This document shows, piece by piece, positions 21,486 to 34,066 of a stretch of 64,000 nt of DNA; the first letter of the stretch is position 1, and each line of letters begins with the position of its first letter. A model generated the notes under the pieces. That model was given only the letters and a program-made list of their open reading frames with translations. It had not been told where the DNA came from and did no database searches. The DNA comes from Chamaecyparis obtusa (Eukaryota; Streptophyta; Pinopsida; Cupressales; Cupressaceae), in the NCBI GenBank assembly GCA_027943335.1, contig BSBK01003566.1:151501-215500 (forward strand), in the 5' to 3' direction. The translations under genes were made by a program, and so were the position numbers.

Positions 21486-23992
21486 ATGGCAGACAAAGCA
21501 GCATAACCAAAGGTACCTGTGAGTTCGCATTGATTTGAGTGCAGTCGGAGACACCAGAAACCTCAGCAGTATAGACATCCAGTAGGTGGACCTCTGTGCT
21601 TTGCTAAAATGTCAATTTTTCCATGTTTTATAGGATTTTAGGAATGTTTCATACATTTTTCCATTTTTGAATTTTGCATGCACGAAAACTCGTACGACTC
21701 CCTAGCGGGACTCGTACAACTTTTCAACTGTAGCTAGATTGTCATTTCAGAGGCCCCATGACTCGTATAAGAGGGACCCATGAGTTGTACGATGTTTCAT
21801 CAGGTTCCTCATAACTCGTACGATGAGAAATGCATTGTCGTGTCACCATGATTTATCATTTGGTATGATGTAGAAACTTGTACGACTTTTCATGCCAGTC
21901 TGAAATGTCATATGGAAAACAGTGAGCTTAAAACTTAATATTAGGTCAAATTTTTGAATTTTCTAATTCTGTAGTCTGATTGCTAACTTGTTAACCTACC
22001 TTCTGAAATACTAAACTGCCTCATTTATGTCCTTGTAACCTGTTTTATGACCAAATTACTGATAGGATTCCATGTTTCTATGCTATGTAGGTTGTATATC
22101 CAAATGTACACGTGTGGATCTCGCATCCTGCTACGCAGAGACTATGTGTGTCATTGCCAGACCCTATGGGGGTCCACCTTGCTTCTTGTGGATTTGAGCA
22201 CTTAATACATTTACCTGAGATTAGGGTAAATCACAAACTTTTGACTACGCTGATTGAGAGGTTCCACTCGGAGACACAGACCTTCCACTTGCCGACTGGG
22301 GAGATCACCATTACCCCTGAGGATGTGTACCATATACTGCACATTCCTTTTCATGCAGGCCGACAACCAGAGTATGTGAGTTTGGGGAACTCAGGTGTAG
22401 TAGCTTTCAGACGTCTCTTCGAAGATGATACTTAGATGACAGCTTCTATTTCTTGGGAGACCTTAGTGCAGAGATATGGACAGACACACCGACTGGAGTG
22501 CATCATTGCCGGGATGATTGGTGGTATTATCATGTCTGACTATCAGCAGAATGGTCTTTTGATGGGCTGGGCCCCTATGGTAGCATGTTTGATGGCCACT
22601 CCCTCTGAGTTGGCTTGGGGTCAGTGTCTATTAGCTCACATGTTCTCCGAGATGCATGAGGTAGTGTATCAGGAGAGCAAATCTTTTGCTGCAGGAGCCC
22701 TAGTTTTACAGATATGGGCTTGGGAGCATATCCCAGTGTTGAGACCTGTGTGTACTTCGCAAAGGTAGCCTCAGGAGCCTGTCATCTATATATATGTCAG
22801 ATATGTTATATAGGGGCGGATGGGTCATGTAGAGTACTAGAGGCGATGCCTTGATGATATGAACTTTGTGCATTGGAGACCATATGTAGCCATTGACCCT
22901 TGGCCTACTGCTCGAGAGTAGTTTAGTTACTTCTTCCAGAGCCATGTACTGATTGGGAGGTCATCCTCCACTATAGAGATATTTCTTATTACCAGGGTCT
23001 GGCAGTAGTATGGGCAAGTATAGGATGCCCCTAAGGATTATGCTACATATGCACAGATAGGGCATGAGATTGGACTTGGATGGACACAGAGGCTCTCTTA
23101 TGCTTTGTGTTCACAGGAGTACAGTGCTATTGTCGGCCAGGATTGGGAGTACAAACTAGATGTACTGGATGTTGGTGTTACTGATGGATTCATCTCATGG
23201 CTTGTTGACCATCCTATTCATAGATTTTCTGATCTGACTGAGTTGATACCCTCCATGGAGGAGGCGATGGATGTTATTGGTGCTTCGATGGGACAGGGTC
23301 CCAGACCTACACAGGCTCCTATTATACACCCCACACCTCCAAGACCTAGAGCGATGGCTCCACCATAGAGACCATCAGGATAGATGAGGCCCTCCCATCC
23401 CACTAGTTCTACAACAAGTAGATCTTCCGATTCTCACAGACAGACTAGGGGAGAGGGTAGTACATTAGGTGGAGTTGGTTCAACGGATGAGGTACTGGCA
23501 GCTGAGCAGGTGGTAGGTGGTGGTATGGACTTCACAGAGGGGGACACTAGTTTTGATTTAGGTGCTGAGGTTAGACACCATAAGGCACAGAGGGCAGAGA
23601 CCACTGAGCAGGTTGCCCCGGATACTAAGATGCCAGACATTGATCCTACTACTCCTCCTACTCCATAGGACATTATCAGATGGATTAGTGCATAGGTCAG
23701 GAACTTGAAGGTGTGAAGTGCTCGATGGGAGGAGCGATATATAGAGGCAGATAGACAGCAGACTGAGTTGCATGCGGAGGTATAGAGATTGTAGGCAGAG
23801 GTGATTCATCAAACCTCACAGGTAGCTTACTATGTATCCACATATTATACAGTTGTTCCTACTGCACAGAGAGTTCCCTCCTATTCACAATTCATGATGG
23901 CATAAGAGGGAGCCAGAGCATCCAGAGTAGAGGCAGTACTAGATGCACCACCTCCTCCTCCACCAGATGCAGAGGATCATGTTGATAGCTGA
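21486..23992 (+). pseudogene. Antisense PMD gene of element C
   Basis: Exon 1 (21486-21581, 32 codons) ends at GTAGGT; intron 1 runs to the acceptor TATGTAG ending 22090. From 22091 one frame runs to TGA at 23990-23992 with about 14 internal stops, mostly TAG where Gln is expected. The PMD core has HSETQTFHLPTGEITITPED, VYHIL, MGWAPMVACLM, EMHEVVYQ, AWEHIPVLRPV and HVLIGR. It is followed by a region absent from D (LSYALCSQEYSA, WLVDHPIHRFSD), a low-complexity stretch, a coiled-coil-like segment (EADRQQTELHAEV) and the C-terminal motif AYY, PSYSQ and a proline run. In exon 1 one TGA aligns with CGA (Arg) of D. It is opposite to gag-pol. Intron 2 of D and the extra intron of B are absent here. 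Confidence 0.85.
21687..21893. repeat. Palindromic CG-centred repeat cluster in PMD intron 1 of C
   Basis: Six variants of the unit CTCGTACGA(C/T) lie in 210 bp: ACTCGTACGACT, ACTCGTACAACT, ACTCGTATAAG, AGTTGTACGATG, ACTCGTACGATGAG and ACTTGTACGACT. The 14-mer AAACTTGTACGACT here also occurs in the 5' leader of the same element near 35420. Confidence 0.75.
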
Positions 23993-25970
23993 TTTGTTTT
24001 GATGCACTAATATACTATACTCTTTTTGATTATTGATATACTATTCTCACTCTGATAGCTCACATGAGTGTATTCTTTTGTACATTGTGCCAGTAGTGCA
24101 CCCCTGACTAGTTTGAGATTTTTGATATATATATGAGATTGATATTTGGTTGTGACTTCATTTGTACTTGTCATGTTTTGATTTATGATGATATCATGTG
24201 ATGTTTATGCTATGAGTAGAGTAGAATGTATGTATGGATATATGCAATGCAATGATTTCTTTCAAATGTATGGATGTAATGTAAATGTGGTTTGATTATG
24301 AAAAGATGTATGTATGATTTGACGCTTATGCACATGGATGAATTATAATGCAACAGATGATTATGATATGCAAATGCAATGATTCACATGATATGTTTTG
24401 CAGGTATTGATGAAGACAAGTACTCAGTCTTATGTCAAAAGGATGTTTAACCCAGGAGGATAACTGCTTGCAATTTGATGAAAAGACCTTCGAGTTAGGT
24501 TTCAACTCTTATTAGATTAGAAGAGACATTTGAAGAATTGTTTAAGCATTGAAGTTCATTTAACCATTGTGAGATCATGTAAACATGCAAAATGCAAAGA
24601 AACATGTAGAATGAAATGCAACCTAAGACTTAGGACCTAGTCACTGATCATGTGTCAGTCATTCTCATCATTGAATTTTTAGGTAACCGAATAAATCAAT
24701 ACAATGCCCACTACTTATGAAACCATAGACATATGAATATCAATTTGTATACGCAAGAATCAATACAACACCCACTGATTATGAAACCATGGACATATGA
24801 AGATTGATTTGGTTTTCAGAATGTCAGATTAGATATAAGCACCAAGGCATAAGCGTCAGGATGACCTGAATATCATGTCCATTTTGATATAGCAATTTGT
24901 ATAAGCATCAAAACATAGACATCGTTATGACCAGAATACTCCTTGCGATACAAACACATCAAGCAGTCAAGAGATCATTCTAAATCCAATGTGAATTACC
25001 TGTAGTGACCCTTTATCATTCACATCCTTAGGCAAGATCATGTTTCATAGTAGGAGAAAGAACTCATTCAAAAAGACATTAGTTAGATCAAACTTCCTTG
25101 AATTTTCTGGGTATCAATGGTTGAGGTACGCATGGCCATCCAATTCAAGATAGAGGCTCTTACAGTCGGACTTCATTTCAATCTAGAATTTCCAAAGTTG
25201 TTAGATTTTCACATACAAGTAGAAAATAAAGAAAAGATTATGACCCCAGTCATCACTCTCTAAATCCTATAAAGGACATCATCGAAGAGCTTGAAGGGAC
25301 ACAATATGCAAAAATATCAATGTGAATTAGTAAGCATACAAGGAGATAAAAGCATGTAAAAAGCATAGATTGTTTTCAGTTTATGTTTGATGTTTGATTG
25401 CGTTGTTGTAGATGCAAAATCCTTTCTGGAGACAAGACTGACTGACTGACTTGGATGAAGCTTCAAAGGACTCTGACTGGATATGATACGTCTAAGATAC
25501 ATTGGAGGCCATAGGATATGACATTGATTGCCCCCAAGTTTTAACATTGATAGGATACAAATGCTTGAGCTGATTGGTGTATAGACTGACTTATTGAAAA
25601 TAGGAAACAAACCGGGAAATATGTACCAACTAAAGCAAGACTGAAAGCTAGAAAAGACCAAGATTACATTAATAGATGGAGCATTTTGAAACAAGTGGCA
25701 CCCATTTACCAAGTTTTCACCATCTTGGTAGAGATTCTATTTTTGCTACCAAGGCGCCTGTTTCTAGGTTTTCACCAAGGCACTTTTTCTTTTTTCTCAT
25801 TTTTTTGTATTTTTCATTTTTTCAATTTTTTTGTACTTTTGATATTTTTTTAATTTTTTGTGAATCATCAAGGTGCCTATTGCTAGGTTTTCACCAAGAT
25901 GTTCATTTTTTTTAGGACTTTTTCAGATTTTAAAGATTTTTTCAAGATATTTTACCATGGACTGAATGCC
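23993..25970. other. Element C convergent spacer between PMD and pol 3' ends
   Basis: Two convergent coding regions (PMD plus, pol minus) end 2 kb apart. The spacer has no recognised gene. At 25764-25776 and 25883-25895 the plus strand carries CTAGGTTTTCACC within AAGGCGCCTGTTTCTAGG and AAGGTGCCTATTGCTAGG, with T-rich stretches between. The equivalent place in D has the same paired repeat. The open frames at 25317-25712 and 25676-25915 show no family features. Confidence 0.6.
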
Positions 25971-27300
25971 TTAGGCATAGAATTTCTTTAGATGGAGAAC
26001 GTTGATTGGTTCTCGGAGCTATTTTTCTTCAGTCGTTGAGAGTTGATAGACACTAGAGCCAAAAGTAGCAGTGATAACAAAGGGACGCAGCTAGTTGGGT
26101 TCAAACTTCCCCTTGCGTTCTCGATGTGATTGATTTTTAGGATTCTCTCTCAAGACTAGATCACCAACCTGAAATTCTCTGTGTTTGACTTTCTTGTTGT
26201 AACCTCTAGAAATTCTCTTCTAATATACTTTGAGATGATCATATGCTACTTGTCTGCACTCATCTAGTAGTTCAAGTTCTTGCAACCTAGACACTCTGTA
26301 GTCATCATCAGTTACTAAACCTGCATTCTGATTCTTAGTGATGGGATTTCAACCTCAATAGGCAGTACCACTTTAGACCCATTAACTAAAGTGAATGGTG
26401 TAGCCCTAGTAGGCATTCTAATACTTTTTCTATAGGCCTAGAGAGCTGGATTGATCATGAGATGCCAGTCTCTTCCTGTTTTATTAACTGTATGGTGCAA
26501 GATTTTCAATAGATTCTTGTTAGAAGCCTTTGCTTGGCTATTCCCTTGAGGATAGTAGATAGATGACCAATATTGGGTAATCTTGAATTTGGCACATAAA
26601 TCATCTAGATCTTTGTTCTTGAATTATCCACTGTTATCTATGATTATGGAATGAGGTATCCCATATCTACATATGATATAGTTCAATATGAACATAGATA
26701 TTTGCTTTCCAGTTGCTTGTGTCAAAGGGACTGCTTCTACCCATTTTGTAAAATAATTTGTACCTATGATTATATGGGTATGTCCATTAGAAGAATGAGG
26801 ATGTATAGCTCCTAGAAGATCAAATACCTATTGGTGAAAAAGCCATTGTGTAGTAAAGGGAATTAGATCTCTCCCTGGTGCATGAATTAAGTTACCATGT
26901 ACTTGGCACTTTTGACAATTCTTAGCAAACTTGATAGACTCTTTCTCCATTTTAGGCCAATAATATCCAGCCCTAATAAGTTTTTGAGCTAATGTTAAAC
27001 CATTTGAGTGTGACCCACAAATACCATCATGGACTTCCTCTAACGCATGTTGAGACTCTTCCCATTCTAAACATCTAAGCAATGTACCATCTAGACCTCA
27101 TTTGTACAGATCGTGACCAATGATGACATATTGGGAGGCATTATGGATAAGGTATCTCTTTTCATGGTGGTTGAAGGTATCAAGAATGATTTGGTCTTGG
27201 AGATAGAAAAATAGGTTTTTGTATCTGGATGAATCATGACCAACAATAGTGCAAATCATGCAGGTTTTGGGGGAATCATATGCAGGATAAGATAGTGCTT
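25971..27300 (-). pseudogene. Element C integrase
   Basis: The zinc-binding part reads GICGSHSNGLTLAQKL, AGYYWPKM, then NCQKCQVHGNLIHAPG. The catalytic core has FDLLGAIHPHSS (first Asp), YFTKWVEAVPL, IIDNSG (second Asp) and QGNSQAKASNK, where the catalytic Glu (QAEASNK in D) is Lys. The C-terminal part contains EFQVGDLVLRENPKNQ and ends HLKKFYA at 25971. Stops occur at several positions. The classical order after the archaeal RNase H is kept. Confidence 0.85.
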
Positions 27301-28026
27301 CCACCAGGAACTCATAGCGTAGCTCATGTTTAGGCTATTGTAATAAAGTAGATAGCGTTGCCATTGCATCAACAACCTTATTCTTTGTTCTAGGTATTTG
27401 CTCAAATGTGATAGATAAGAAATACTTGTTTAAATCATCTACCATTCTCTTGTATGGGATGAGATTTTTATCTTTAGTCTGGTACACATCATTGACTTGA
27501 TGGATAACAAGTTGTGAGTCTCCATGAATATATAATTATGTTACTCGCCACTCAATTGCTAGCTTCATGCCATTAAGAAGGGCTTCATAGTCTATAATAT
27601 TGTTTGTGCAAGGGAACTTTAATCTGAATGCTTTTGGGATTGAGTATCCTTGAGGAGTTATGAACAATATGCTTGCTCCTGACCCATTTTGTGTATAGGA
27701 GCCATCAAAGAATAACTGCCATTCTCTAGAAGAAAGAGTCATGATAGAGGAATATGGAAATTCCATTTGCATTGGTGTATCATCAATCATAGGTGCATCT
27801 GCTAATTGATCAGCAGTAACCTGTCCTTTGATAGCTTTTCTTTCCACATATTCAATGTCAAATTCACTTAAGAGCATGACCCATTTAGATAATCTACCTG
27901 TGAAGGTAGCTTTTCTTAGTAGGTACTTGAGTGGATCAATTTTAGCTACCAAATGTGTGGTATGAGCTAACATGTAATGTCTCAATTTCTATGATGCAAA
28001 GATCACAGCTAGACAAGCTTTCTCAA
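27301..28026 (-). pseudogene. Element C RNase H end and archaeal-type RNase H
   Basis: KLRHYMLAHTTHLVAKIDPL, FDIEYVERKAIKGQ and DQLADAP end the gypsy RNase H. Then EWQLFFDGSYTQNGSGASIL, FPCTNNIIDYEALLNGMKLA and later residues form the second, archaeal-type RNase H of Tat elements. The first Asp is present, and the Glu of IAEYEA is Asp here. The frame differs from that of the RT because of the nine-base homopolymer at 28089-28097. Confidence 0.8.
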
Positions 28027-29208
28027 TCATTGAATAGTTCTTCTCATATGCAACCAATGTTCTACTGATATAGTATATAGCTCTTTCCTTTTTTTTTCAT
28101 CATGTTGTGCAAGCAATGCCCCCAGTGATGTATCTGTAGTGGAGACATATAAGATTAAAGGTTTCCCTAGAATGGGAGGCATCAAGATAGGAGGATTTGA
28201 TAGATACTTCTTGATATGGTTAAAGTTGTTCTCACATTCTTCATTCCATGCAAAGGTCACTCCTTTATGTAATGTTTTTGTAAAAGGTTGTGATATGTCT
28301 GCTAGCTGTGATATGAATCATCTGATAGATTGAACTCTTCCTTGCAACATCCTCATTTGATTAATATTCTTTGGAGGTTTCATTTCCATGATAGCCTTTA
28401 CTTTAGCTGGATCAACTTCAATGCCCTTCTTTGAGACTATGTATCCTAAGAGTTTTCCAGAAGTGACACCAAAAGCACATTTCTTAGGATTTAGTCTGAG
28501 ACTAAATTTTTCCATTCTGTCTAGTATCTTGCTCAAGTCATCTAGATGTTCAGCTCTAATCATAGATTTTGCTAAAGTATCATCAACATAATCCTCCATA
28601 GTCCTATGCATCATATCATGAAAAATAGATGTCATGGCTCTTTGATATGTAGCACCAGCATTCTTTAGCCCAAATGGCATGACATTCCAACAGAAGGTGC
28701 CCCATGCACATGTGAAAGCAATTTTCTCTTGATCCTCCGGAGCAATTTTTATTTGATTATACCCAGAAAAACCATCCATTAAAGAATACATCTCAAAGCC
28801 TGTAGTCATGTCCACTATCATATCAATGTTAGGTAATGGAAAATCATCCTTAGGGCATGCTCTGTTTACATCTCTAAAGTCTATGCATACTCTTATTGAT
28901 TTATCTAGTTTTGAAATAGGTACAATATTAGAAATCCATTCTGCATAATCAATAACTCAGATGAATTCAGCTTTCAGGAGCTTCTCTAATTCAACTTTTA
29001 CCAAGAGTGCAACATGAGGATGCATCTTTCTCAATTTTTTCTTGATAGGTTTGACATTTGGAGCTATAGATAAATGATGCATTATAAGATTAGGATCCAA
29101 CCCTGACATATCTAAATATTTCCATGCCAAGTTGATCTTCTTTTCTGTTAGGAATGTTGTAATTTTTTGCTTCTCTTCTTCTGATAAAGATTGTGCTACA
29201 TGAATCAA
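28027..29208 (-). pseudogene. Element C reverse transcriptase and start of RNase H
   Basis: LMDGFSGYNQIKIAPEDQEK, WGTFCWNVMPFGLKNAGATY, YVDD at about 28591-28580, LNPKKCAFGVTSGKLLGY, and VEVDPAKVKAIMEM-like sequence are all present. The N-terminal finger region lies at 29208-28957 (LSIAPNVKPIKKKLRKMHPH). Then comes FAWNEECENNFNHIKKYL, PPILMPPILGKPLILYVS and TDTSLGALLAQHDEKK, where the frame breaks in the A run. Very similar to D. Confidence 0.9.
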
Positions 29209-30648
29209 CTATGGTTCTTCTGTTGTTCCCAAGTTGATGGATTGAGTACACTCAATTAGAACTGGAGATCTATCATGTAAATGACTCGGAAGGACATCAA
29301 ATATCTCATCCTTAGGCACCTCAAAGAGGTTTTCACCTTCTGATACATCTTTTATTTTTACTTTTGTAGGTTCTGAGACTGCCACAAAGTGGTTTTCACC
29401 CTCATAACTCCTTTTCTTTTTATTCTTATTCTTATTTTTCTGACTAAGATACTTGATGTCTGACTCCATCATGCTAACGCTCGGTTCACTGATGGAAGTC
29501 CTCATAGGCTCAACTGCATTGAGGTAGCAAGCAAGGGCATAGTCATTCGGGAAGGTGTAAATACCATGGCTCAGATTTGTGGAGGTTTGATCAAGAAGTT
29601 CTGGATGTTGGATAGTCAAAATGGGGAAATATTGGGAGATAGTGTTTACGGATATGGATCTGTCATCATTGGTCCTAACCCAACGCTCGAGTTCAAAGGT
29701 GATATTACAACTTAAGACATTCAATTTTTGAATAGGCTCAATGTCATTGTAGGAGTCCAATTCAGCCATAGGTGGATCAGACTCGATAGGTTCATCATTT
29801 CACTCTAGAATTACATTGGGTTTAGGTGCATATTAGTGAGTAACATCAACATGTTTCTCCATAATAAGCTCATCTTCTTTTGGAATGGCCCCCCATTCAT
29901 AGTCGTTAGATTCTTCATCTATGCCTCTAGGAAATCTAAGAACATGAGTAAAGTCAGGATGAATACCCCAAGATGGGTTACCCTCAGATTTTGATTTGAA
30001 TTCATACTCATGGGAGTCTATCTCAGAATGACTACCACCTTCCTCTTTGTTTGTTTGATTGTCTTCAAGATTAGCTGGTTCTTGTGGTGCAACTATCTCT
30101 TGATTGATAGTAGGTTCTTGTGTTTCTACTACATTAATCCTTTTAATTGGATCATCTTCAACTTCAAGGAGGTCTTTGATTTCCTTAGGCAAACGCTCAT
30201 AAAGGATGAGTTTAGAGCTATCTGAATCACTATCTGATGGTTCAATTTCTTCTTTCTTAAGAAGGGGTTCACCTGGTGTGATCTACTCTATGACATGAGA
30301 ACAATTACCTTTGAGGTGGAAGGGTTTCTTTTTAAAGCCTAAGCCAACAGTATCTTTGTTTTCCCTACTAGTATGTGAAATAGGTGTTATAAGACCTTTT
30401 CCTCTAACTCCTAGAGGTCCTTTACCTGAATATCCCATCTTAGCTATTAATTTATCTCCTAGACCATATGCCTTAGAAGGGATTTTGGATACTGTAGAGC
30501 CACTAATTGGAACAACTTGAGATTCAAGTTCATCCTTGTATAGCCATGCAAGCACAACTTCATCTTCTTCAAATTCTTGCTTGGAGACTTGTTTTGTTAC
30601 AAAGTTCTTTTTATATGCCTCAAGAGGTTCTTTAGCGTCTGGTTTGGA
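29209..30648 (-). pseudogene. Element C linker with G-patch-like segment between protease and RT
   Basis: At about 30490-30310 the sequence AYGLGDKLIAKMGYSGKGPL, then GLITPISHTS and GLGFKKK, has the spacing of a G-patch RNA-binding motif (Gly-aromatic, MGY, GKGPLG, GLG). The rest (30192-29209) is an acidic, poorly conserved linker ending NHFVAVSEPTK and GENLFEVPKDE, close to D's counterpart. Several stops. Confidence 0.65.
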
Positions 30649-31248
30649 CTATTTTAAAGATTGTCCATAAGACTTAGGTGAGATAGGTAGAGATGTTAAA
30701 GATAAGACTGACTCTATAGTATATTCTCCCATACCATTGTCTTTGATATTGACCTCTTTTGCAATGTCTTCCATTTTAGATGTGGATGCTTCTTTTGTTG
30801 GTTCAATGGAAGATTCTCTATTATTAGGCACAAGTTTATTTGCACTCTCCTTCAATGTATTGCAAGTGGTGGATATGTGGGCTGGAATAGTGACCTCTAC
30901 TCCTTCATAAGGAAATTTCAAGCATTGGTGAAATGTAGAAGGAATAGCCTTCATCTCATGTATCCATGGTCTCCCTAGAAGAATGTTGTAAGCCAAAGGT
31001 AGATCAAGAACTTGACATATAGTATCTCTGATAACTGGACCTGCTCTGATAGGTAAGACAATGGTGCCTTTAGAAGATCTTTCTTGTTCATCATAGGCTT
31101 TTATAGTTATTTTCTTTCTGGGATCAATAGCCAATTCTGAAAATCCCAATTGTGTGACCAAGCTGTAAGAACAAATGTTTAGGCCAGCGCCTCCATCTAT
31201 CAACACACGTTTGACTCTACGGTTCTGGATCAAGACTTCTATGTGCAA
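30649..31248 (-). pseudogene. Element C aspartic protease
   Basis: RRVKRVLIDGGAGLNICSYS carries the catalytic DGG variant also seen in D (IDGGAGLNI). DEQERSSKGTIVLPIRAGPV and YNILLGRPWIHEMKAIPST complete the domain. A stop just before (31249-31251) separates it from gag in the same frame. The domain itself is open over about 200 codons. Confidence 0.85.
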
Positions 31249-33438
31249 GGGCTAGTTATGTGAGTGACTCAAGGAGTTGTCATCTTCCTCTAAAAAGGAT
31301 ATATACTGTGGAGATGTAAGATGTCCAACCATAGTCTGGAACCTGTCTAAATCAAGGTCATCAAGAACATTGGATCCGAGCAAAGCTTTGTCTAGAATGG
31401 CTCTATGACCTAGAGATATTCGAAGCAACTCAAACATAGAGATTTTTGCATTAGTGTGTTGGATTTGTTGAACAATGCTATAAGATGTTGGTCTCATATC
31501 TTTAGGATTGGAAGATTTAGAAATAGCCTTCTGTTTGGAAGCAGAAGAAAGATTGAAGGGCATCTTAGGGACATTTGATGAATCTGGGATTTGTTCATTC
31601 AGATGTGCCTGAGCCTATGATCGAGTCACTGTGTTAGCTGAAGTATGATCTCTATCTCTTCACATAATTGTGATGACATTGAAATGCTTAGAGAGACAAG
31701 GTTCAACCATATTGATAACAACATTATTTCCAGAGTAAGCATAATTGACCTTTGCCCCCATATTAGGCTGAGAAGATGAAAATTCTTGACCATGTTTTGG
31801 AAATGGTTCTGTGAACACTGTATGATCATTATTGCTCTTATGATTGTCAATCATGATGTCTCCCTTATAAATCAGATCTTGAATAGTATGTTTCAAGCTT
31901 AAGCAGTTATTAATTTTGTGACCTTTACCCCGATGGAAATCATAGAATTCATTCTCTCTCCACCATTTTGGCTTAGGATTAGGATTAGATTATTGGATCT
32001 TAGGCAAAGAGATGATGTTATTAGCTAGCAGAGTTCTCATAGCTAATTCTAAAGATTCTCCAAGAGGAGTGAACTTTCATTTATTATCAGCGGACCAAGA
32101 TTTGTATTCTGGCTTCTTTTGAGATGGTTCAAACACCTTTTTCTCTGAGGCTATGATTGCTTGGGTACCAATAGTTAGATTGAAAGCTGGTGCCTTTGAT
32201 GGGGCATAGATAGTATCAACAACATCATCTATGATGATGCCTTTATTCTTATTCTAGTTTTTGGTCTTATCTTTAGAAATGGACCCTAATTCATACTTGT
32301 CCTTTTGAAGTGTGATGTCTCCTTTTTTCACAAGTACTTTTTCAATTTTGATCGCATTGTCTACTATTTTATCAAAAGATGTATGATCTTGCATTTGTAA
32401 AGGGTAGTTGATCTTTGGAACAAGATTATTGATGAAGATTTCTAGTTTCTCAATTTCTGGAATAGGCCTAGCATATAGAGAGAATTTCTTTCTCCATTGC
32501 TTGAGAAATGTCAGGAATGGTTCTCCAGGATATTGTTTGAGATTGCAGATATCGATCATGGTGATTGGATGTTGAATGTTGTAGGAGTATTACTGATAGA
32601 ACAATTTTATCAACTCCTCAAAAGTTTTGATAGTAGAAGGAAATATAGAGAACCAATGAATGGCTGCTCCCCCTAGAGATCGAGGAAAGAGACACATCAG
32701 ATAAGTCAGTTCATGCATGAACTCCATAGATTGTGTACAGAATTCTCTGACATGATCTTGAGGATTCGAGTGTCCATCATACTTATCATATTTAGACATC
32801 TCCACTCTTTTCAGGAATGGTGGCATGTACAAGTCTTTGTCAAATGGAAAAGGACATAGGGCCTCCATGGAGAACTCCTTGGGTTCCTTTTCTTTCTCAA
32901 GTTTATTAAGTTTGACTTGCATGGCATCCATCTATTTCATCATAGCTATGAGTAGAGTTTCTTCCTCATGCGTAATGATATCTTCAACATTAAAGTTGGG
33001 AGGAAGTTTAGCTCCTTGATGAGCTAATTGTAAAAAGTATGCCTCTCTATCTTCTTTCAAGAAATGCTTCATCATTCATTTGAAGTTATCATCATTTTGA
33101 TATTGAGCAATTTCTTCAGGTGTGGGTTCCTAATCTGCACAATGTTGAGATTGATCTCTTTGAGAGCCAAAGTTTGTCCCTTCTTGAGACATGGTAGGAG
33201 TTTTCCCTGGGATAGATTGAGGAGGAGTTTGTTGATTACCTCTGTGAGTTGATGAAGGAGGAATGTAACCGGATTTTAATCGAAAGTTGCCAAGACCATC
33301 ATCTTCGTAAAGACTAGAATTGTAGATTTTCTCAAGAGTTGGACCCTTGAAAATGGTTATAGGTAAGGTATGGGATGCTTCTCTATATTTCTTGTGAGAG
33401 GAAGCTCTAGTTTCCACCATTAACCTTGGGTGAAACAA
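31249..33438 (-). pseudogene. Element C gag
   Basis: Retrotransposon gag with MSKYDKYDGHSNPQDHVREF, LMCLFPRSLGGAAIHWFSIF, ICNLKQYPGEPFLTFLKQWR and FINNLVPKINYPLQ, then a knuckle-like FYDFHRGKGHKINNC, and the conserved ISMFELLRISLGHRAILDKA and DLDRFQTMVGHL blocks shared with D. All open pieces (33438, 32931, 32559, 31896, 31563) are in one frame, separated by stops. The start at 33438 or the Met six codons on (MVETRASS) is plausible. Confidence 0.85.
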
Positions 33439-33916
33439 AAGAATATGATGAAGACAACTGAAGAAAGATCTGATTCAAGAAGATCAAATGATGCAACCTT
33501 ATCAAGGTTTGATTGATTGAAGCTTAGATTAGACATAAATGGAGGAGATTGTGCCCTGGATGTATGGGTAGATTCCCAAAAGATAGCGGACACAACTTCA
33601 CAACACTTAGCCGTTTTGATGATTGATTGAAGATTGATAGTTATGACAAGGTTTTGACACAAGATGATAAAGACTAAAATAGATCAAACAGAAGGCTAAA
33701 TCAGATTCAAAAGGCCACTTTAGGAAAATGATTAGATTCTCAGTAGTTGTTACTCTATTCCTGACACTGATTTTCTTGACAGATTCTGGAAATAGGCTGG
33801 AAAAGCTGGGTCTCTGACAGTTCTGACAATCTTCTGGCAATTTTTCAAAATTTCTCAAACAACTTTCTACAGGTTCATACAACAGTGGGTATAGCATGAA
33901 ACAATAATTGAAACAC

Positions 33917-34066
33917 TCATACGACTATTGAAAAACTTGTACGATAGTTGATAGTAGGGTTTTTGACTTTTTGGAATTGATTGGCAAAAAAAATCATACG
34001 ATGATGTACCATATACCATACGACAATCTGGGGGTTCTGAAATGATAATAGCCAAAATTCGTATCA
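33917..34066. repeat. Palindromic repeat cluster, leader of C (gag-proximal)
   Basis: Units CTCATACGACT, CTTGTACGATAG, ATCATACGATGATG, ACCATACGACAATC and ATTCGTATCAC in 150 bp, variants of the element's CTYGTACGAC motif. Confidence 0.65.

Noticed and set aside
22091..23992. PMD sequence as a host gene disrupted by transposons
   Set aside because: The same gene occurs in three elements at the same place and orientation relative to LTRs and polypurine tract, so it belongs to the elements.
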